NCBI GenBank assembly: GCA_018265615.1
Contig: JABLYX010000008.1
Coordinates: forward strand, 1-64,000
Direction: 5' to 3'
DNA: 64,000 bases
Source: Lentisphaeria bacterium
GTDB taxonomy: Bacteria; Verrucomicrobiota; Lentisphaeria; Victivallales; Victivallaceae
Shown: piece by piece, positions 61,067 to 64,000 of the stretch
Numbering within the stretch: the first letter of the stretch is position 1
How the letters are laid out: every line of letters starts with the position of its first letter
Program-made: the position numbers and the translations under genes
The notes under the pieces: generated by a model
Told to the model about the DNA's origin: nothing
Seen by the model: only the letters and a program-made list of their open reading frames with translations
Databases searched by the model: none

Positions 61067-62911
61067 TCAATTCTTTTCCACAGCGTGGAACTTGCAGACC
61101 TGGTAGCATGCGCCGCACTTGATGCAGCGCGACTGGTCGATCTCATGCCGCATTTTCCGTTCGCCGGAAATGCAGTTGACCGGACAGTGGCGGATGCAGA
61201 GGCCGCAGCCGACGCATTTGTCGGTGATTCCGTAACGGATCAGCTTCACGCAGACTCCCGCCGGACAGCGGGAATCCCTGACATGCGCAAGGTATTCGTC
61301 TTCAAAATTATTCAGTGTGGAGAGCACAGGGTTCGGCGAGGTCTGGCCGAGGCCGCAGAGCGCCGTATCCTTGATCGTCGCCGAAAGCGTCTTGAGCTTT
61401 TCGATCGTCTCTGCCGTACCGAGCCCGTCGGTGATCTCTTCGAGCATCTCGTAGAGCCGCCGGTTGCCGATGCGGCACGGCGTGCACTTTCCGCACGATT
61501 CATCGAGCGTGAATTCGAGGAAGAACTTCGCGATGTTCACCATGCAGTCGTCCTCATCCATGACGATCATGCCGCCGGAGCCCATCATCGACCCGATCCC
61601 CTTCAGCGACTCGTAGTCGATCCCGAGATCGAGATGCTGTTTCGTGATGCAGCCGCCGGAGGGGCCGCCGGTCTGAACCGCCTTGAATTCGCGGCCGTGT
61701 TTGATCCCGCCGCCGATGCCGAAGATGATTTCGCGCAGCGTGCTGCCCATCGGCACTTCCGCCAGCCCGACATTCGAAACCTTGCCCGCGAGGGCGAACA
61801 CTTTCGTGCCGGGGGAGCCGGAGGTCCCGATCGTGCGGAACCAGTCCGCGCCTTTGCGGATGATTGCACAGACGTTCGCGTAGGTCTCCACATTGTTGAC
61901 CACGCTCGGCCGCTTCCAGAGCCCTTCGACCGCGGGGAAGGGGGGCTTGACGGTCGGCTCGCCGCGCTGCCCCTCGATCGAATGGATCAGCGCGGTCTCT
62001 TCGCCGCAGACGAAAGCGCCCGCGCCGAATTTGATTTCGATCTTGAAGTCAAACCCGCTGCCGAAGAGGTTCCTGCCGAGCAGTCCGCGCTCCTCCGCCT
62101 GGCGGATCGCGATTTCGAGCCGCTTCACGGCCAGCGGATACTCCGCGCGGATGTAGATGACGCCGGTCGATGCGCCGATCGCGTAGCCGCCGATCGCCAT
62201 CGCCTCAAGCACGGTGTGCGGGTCGCCCTCGAGCACGGCGCGGTCCATGAACGCGCCCGGGTCGCCTTCGTCGGCGTTGCAGATGATGAACTTTTCTCCG
62301 GCGGGCTGGTCCGCGGCGAACTGCCACTTGCGCCCGGTCGGGAAGCCGCCGCCGCCGCGCCCGCGCAGCCCCGAAGCCGTGATGACGTCGATGACGTCCT
62401 GCGACTTCATTTCAGTCAGCGCCTTCGCAAGTGCCGAATAGCCGCCTTCGGCGATGTATTCGTCGATGTTCTCGGGGTTGATCCGCCCGGTGTTCCGCAA
62501 TACGATGCGCGCCTGGAACTCTTCCGGCGCGGGCTTCTCACTCTCCGGATAATACCAGTTGCGCTCGATGGTGCGCGTGCCGGTCGCGGGTGCGTCGGTT
62601 CCGGCCGAAAGGATCGCCGGGATCTGCTGCGGCGTCACATCGCCGTAGATCAGCCGTTTGCCGGCCTCCCGGTCGATCAGCATGATGACCGGCTCGGCAT
62701 AGCAGAGCCCCATGCAGCCGACTTCGCTGACTTCGATCGCGTTTTCGAGACGGCGCTCTCGGATTTCATCCTTGATCGCCTTGAGCACGGGCTGGGTTCC
62801 GGCGGCGATACCGCAGGTTCCGAGCGAGACCAGCAGCTTCATCGGCGGGCGGGGCCGCGCGTTCAGCTTTCCGGCGGTTTCCGCCAGTTGTACGGGGGAT
62901 TCGATTTTCAT
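61067..62911 (-). CDS. hydB: Hydrogenase subunit HydB (NuoF-like, FMN/NADH-binding)
   Basis: The 614-residue protein combines three parts. An N-terminal thioredoxin-like [2Fe-2S] domain (residues 25-100) has C33, C66 and C70. The NuoF core has GRGGGGFPTGRKW (184-196), CNADEGDPG, and the [4Fe-4S] motif ESCGKCTPCR (471-480) with C519. A C-terminal ferredoxin holds two [4Fe-4S] clusters (C566/569/572/576 and C596/599/602/606). It binds FMN and NAD(H) and, with HydA and HydC, couples NADH and ferredoxin oxidation to H2 release. It sits 29 bases upstream of hydA. Confidence 0.94.
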   Translation of the reverse strand: MKIESPVQLAETAGKLNARPRPPMKLLVSLGTCGIAAGTQPVLKAIKDEIRERRLENAIEVSEVGCMGLCYAEPVIMLIDREAGKRLIYGDVTPQQIPAILSAGTDAPATGTRTIERNWYYPESEKPAPEEFQARIVLRNTGRINPENIDEYIAEGGYSALAKALTEMKSQDVIDVITASGLRGRGGGGFPTGRKWQFAADQPAGEKFIICNADEGDPGAFMDRAVLEGDPHTVLEAMAIGGYAIGASTGVIYIRAEYPLAVKRLEIAIRQAEERGLLGRNLFGSGFDFKIEIKFGAGAFVCGEETALIHSIEGQRGEPTVKPPFPAVEGLWKRPSVVNNVETYANVCAIIRKGADWFRTIGTSGSPGTKVFALAGKVSNVGLAEVPMGSTLREIIFGIGGGIKHGREFKAVQTGGPSGGCITKQHLDLGIDYESLKGIGSMMGSGGMIVMDEDDCMVNIAKFFLEFTLDESCGKCTPCRIGNRRLYEMLEEITDGLGTAETIEKLKTLSATIKDTALCGLGQTSPNPVLSTLNNFEDEYLAHVRDSRCPAGVCVKLIRYGITDKCVGCGLCIRHCPVNCISGERKMRHEIDQSRCIKCGACYQVCKFHAVEKN

Positions 62912-62974
62912 AGACGGCTACTCCAAAAAATGGTTGCATTTTCGATTCATCAACGGTCCGGGGAAGGCGCGGAA

Positions 62975-63505
62975 CTACTCGCCGCACTCCTTCAGGATGT
63001 CCGCGACCTTGTCCGCGGTCATGTTGCCGTAGACCTTGTCGTTGACCATGACGACCGGAGCGAGGCTGCAGGCTCCGACACAGCGCAGGGCGCCGAGGAA
63101 GAACCGGCCGTCGGGCGTGCTCTCGCCCTCCTTGATTCCGAGGCGGCGCTTGAGCTCGTCAAGCACCTTCGGCGCACCCTTGACGAAGCAGGCGGTTCCG
63201 GTGCAGACGTTGATCTTGTAACGGCCGACCGGCTTGTCGGTGAAGTAGCTGTAGAAACTGATCACGCCGTAGACTTCGGCGCGGGAGAGGCTGAGTGCCT
63301 CGGCGACGAACCGCTGAACCTCTTCAGGGAGGTATCCGAATATATTCTGCGCCCGGTGCAGGATCTGGATCAGGTAGCCGCGTCTGCGGTCCGGAACCGA
63401 ATCCACATTCAGCGATGCGATGAAACGTCCGAGTTCGTCGAATTTCGCCGCTTCCTCCGGTGTCCGGCAGGGGGATTCAGCGGCGCTCTGGCACTGACAG
63501 CTCAT
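62975..63505 (-). CDS. hydC: Hydrogenase subunit HydC (NuoE-like)
   Basis: The 176-residue protein is a thioredoxin-fold [2Fe-2S] subunit. Its cluster ligands are C101 and C106 in NVCTGTACFVKG and C142 and C146 in RCVGACSLAP. The N-terminal helical part contains RRGYLIQILHRAQNIFGYLP, typical of NuoE. The start at 63505 follows AGGAG at 8 bases. It is the first gene of hydCBA and lies 63 bases upstream of hydB. Confidence 0.94.
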   Translation of the reverse strand: MSCQCQSAAESPCRTPEEAAKFDELGRFIASLNVDSVPDRRRGYLIQILHRAQNIFGYLPEEVQRFVAEALSLSRAEVYGVISFYSYFTDKPVGRYKINVCTGTACFVKGAPKVLDELKRRLGIKEGESTPDGRFFLGALRCVGACSLAPVVMVNDKVYGNMTADKVADILKECGE

Positions 63506-63614
63506 ATTAATTCTCCTGTGAAATTGAACATTTCGGGCTTCTTTAACAAATAGCGCAGAAAATGCCGATTTCAAGCGGGCGGGAGGGGAAAGATCTGCTT
63601 TTTTATGAAAATAT

Positions 63615-63642
63615 ATTTTATGCGCAACTCCCTTATGCTCAA
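63615..63642 (-). promoter_or_regulatory. Promoter candidate of hydCBA
   Basis: On the minus strand TTGAGC (63642-63637), 16 bases, TAAAAT (63620-63615). The -35 directly abuts the first palindromic site at 63643. Confidence 0.5.
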
Positions 63643-63660
63643 TTGATAAAAATATATCAA
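63643..63660. promoter_or_regulatory. Palindromic operator, copy 1, upstream of hydCBA
   Basis: TTGATAAAAATATATCAA has perfect 6-base arms (TTGATA/TATCAA) around 6 A/T bases. Its centre lies about 43 bases upstream of the predicted hydC transcript start. The 18-bp size matches redox regulators of the Rex type better than the 14-bp FNR box, but the arms differ from the common Rex consensus. Confidence 0.7.
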
Positions 63661-63697
63661 AGATTTCCGGGCGGGTGCGGGACACAGACAGGTTCGA

Positions 63698-63715
63698 TTG
63701 ATAAAAATATATCAG
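63698..63715. promoter_or_regulatory. Palindromic operator, copy 2, upstream of hydCBA
   Basis: TTGATAAAAATATATCAG is identical to copy 1 except for its last base and lies exactly 55 bases from it. Eighteen consecutive bases (63642-63659 and 63697-63714) are repeated, which is very unlikely by chance in a GC-rich genome. Confidence 0.7.
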
Positions 63716-63752
63716 AAATATAAGGAAGGACGGCAGGAGAAAGCCGGGCTGC

Positions 63753-64000
63753 TCAGCGCTTCGGCCGGTGCTCTCTCAGAAATGTCCGGATCGCCGCGTC
63801 GGGTTCAAGGTCGGCAAGCGTCCCGAGCAGCTCCGTTGTGCTCCTGACCGATTCCGGATAGGTGTTCGTTTCGACCCGGCCGTCGGCATAGAGGATGTTG
63901 ACCCGGTGTTTGCCGTGATTTCCGGGCCGCTCAAGCAGGACGGGGCACTCCGTCCAGGCCGCCCTGACGCTTCCGAGATAGAGGTACGGGCCGGCTGCCG
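63753..64000 (-). CDS. C-terminal part of a protein, possibly pseudopilin-like (5' end outside window)
   Basis: Read leftward from the window edge, 82 residues are visible and end RTFLREHRPKR at a TGA (63755-63753). A segment NHGKHRVNILYADGRVET resembles the C-terminal motif of the pseudopilins here (H-X9-DG), with one extra residue between His and Asp-Gly. About 38 residues follow, more than in the other copies. The N-terminus lies outside the window, so the assignment is tentative. Confidence 0.5.
   Translation of the reverse strand, partial: AAGPYLYLGSVRAAWTECPVLLERPGNHGKHRVNILYADGRVETNTYPESVRSTTELLGTLADLEPDAAIRTFLREHRPKR

Noticed and set aside
59322..63553. Two very long plus-strand open frames (59322-61106 and 61085-63553)
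   Set aside because: Both are antisense to hydA, hydB and hydC, whose cofactor motifs are unmistakable on the minus strand.
63643..63715. FNR boxes upstream of hydCBA
   Set aside because: TTGAT and ATCAA half-sites are present but separated by 8 bases rather than 4, so the sites do not fit the FNR/CRP consensus.

Overview
The window reads as a GC-rich (roughly 60 % by eye), tightly packed bacterial chromosome segment carrying a large carbohydrate-degradation repertoire beside a few housekeeping genes. Small pseudopilin-like proteins (an FTLIELL[VI]VIA start and a C-terminal H-X9-DG-type motif) recur next to big secreted glycosidases. AraC regulators, GH38/GH29/GH78/GH42-like enzymes, Gfo/Idh/MocA dehydrogenases and a trimeric [FeFe]-hydrogenase complete the picture. 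Together these point to an anaerobic, glycan-fermenting member of the Lentisphaerota (Victivallis-like) or a close PVC-superphylum relative. This taxonomic call is inference; no rRNA gene is present.

Layout. 1-10303: an AraC gene diverges from a pseudopilin plus secreted-protein operon; then an exported Hsp20, a second AraC gene, and an ADP-ribosylglycohydrolase / GH5-like / pseudopilin operon. 10305-21367: a minus-strand operon (GH42-like, pseudopilin, large CBM-bearing glycosidase, GH78 rhamnosidase) diverging from an AraC gene, then a Gfo/Idh/MocA oxidoreductase. 21445-28315: a kinase/HAD pair, an mgtA Mg2+ pump preceded by an M-box riboswitch and a structured leader, an alpha/beta hydrolase and a metallo-beta-lactamase-fold protein. 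28323-32177: a 1284-residue repeat protein with an IdeS-like cysteine-protease domain. 32404-40264: a membrane-protein pair, a GNAT, clpB, a zinc-ribbon protein, thiE and mutY. 40664-48131: a LacI-led operon (regulator, pseudopilin, GH42-like, oxidoreductase, TIM-barrel isomerase) behind a consensus promoter with two palindromic operators. 48633-59250: alpha-mannosidase, alpha-L-fucosidase, a DUF4091-type enzyme, two AraC genes, an MFS transporter and a sialidase-like protein. 59298-63505: hydCBA, with a repeated 18-bp palindrome upstream. The window ends inside another minus-strand gene.

How it fits together. Each glycan module appears to pair a local regulator (AraC, usually divergent; once LacI) with secreted and cytoplasmic glycosidases, and four times with a pseudopilin gene. 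Several glycosidases (GH78, GH38, GH29, the sialidase-like protein) lack signal peptides, so oligosaccharides must be imported, yet the MFS protein is the only recognisable sugar transporter here. Sugar oxidation and isomerisation would feed fermentation, with hydrogen released by the HydABC complex. The recurring pseudopilin-glycosidase pairing is the best candidate for an under-described system in this window.
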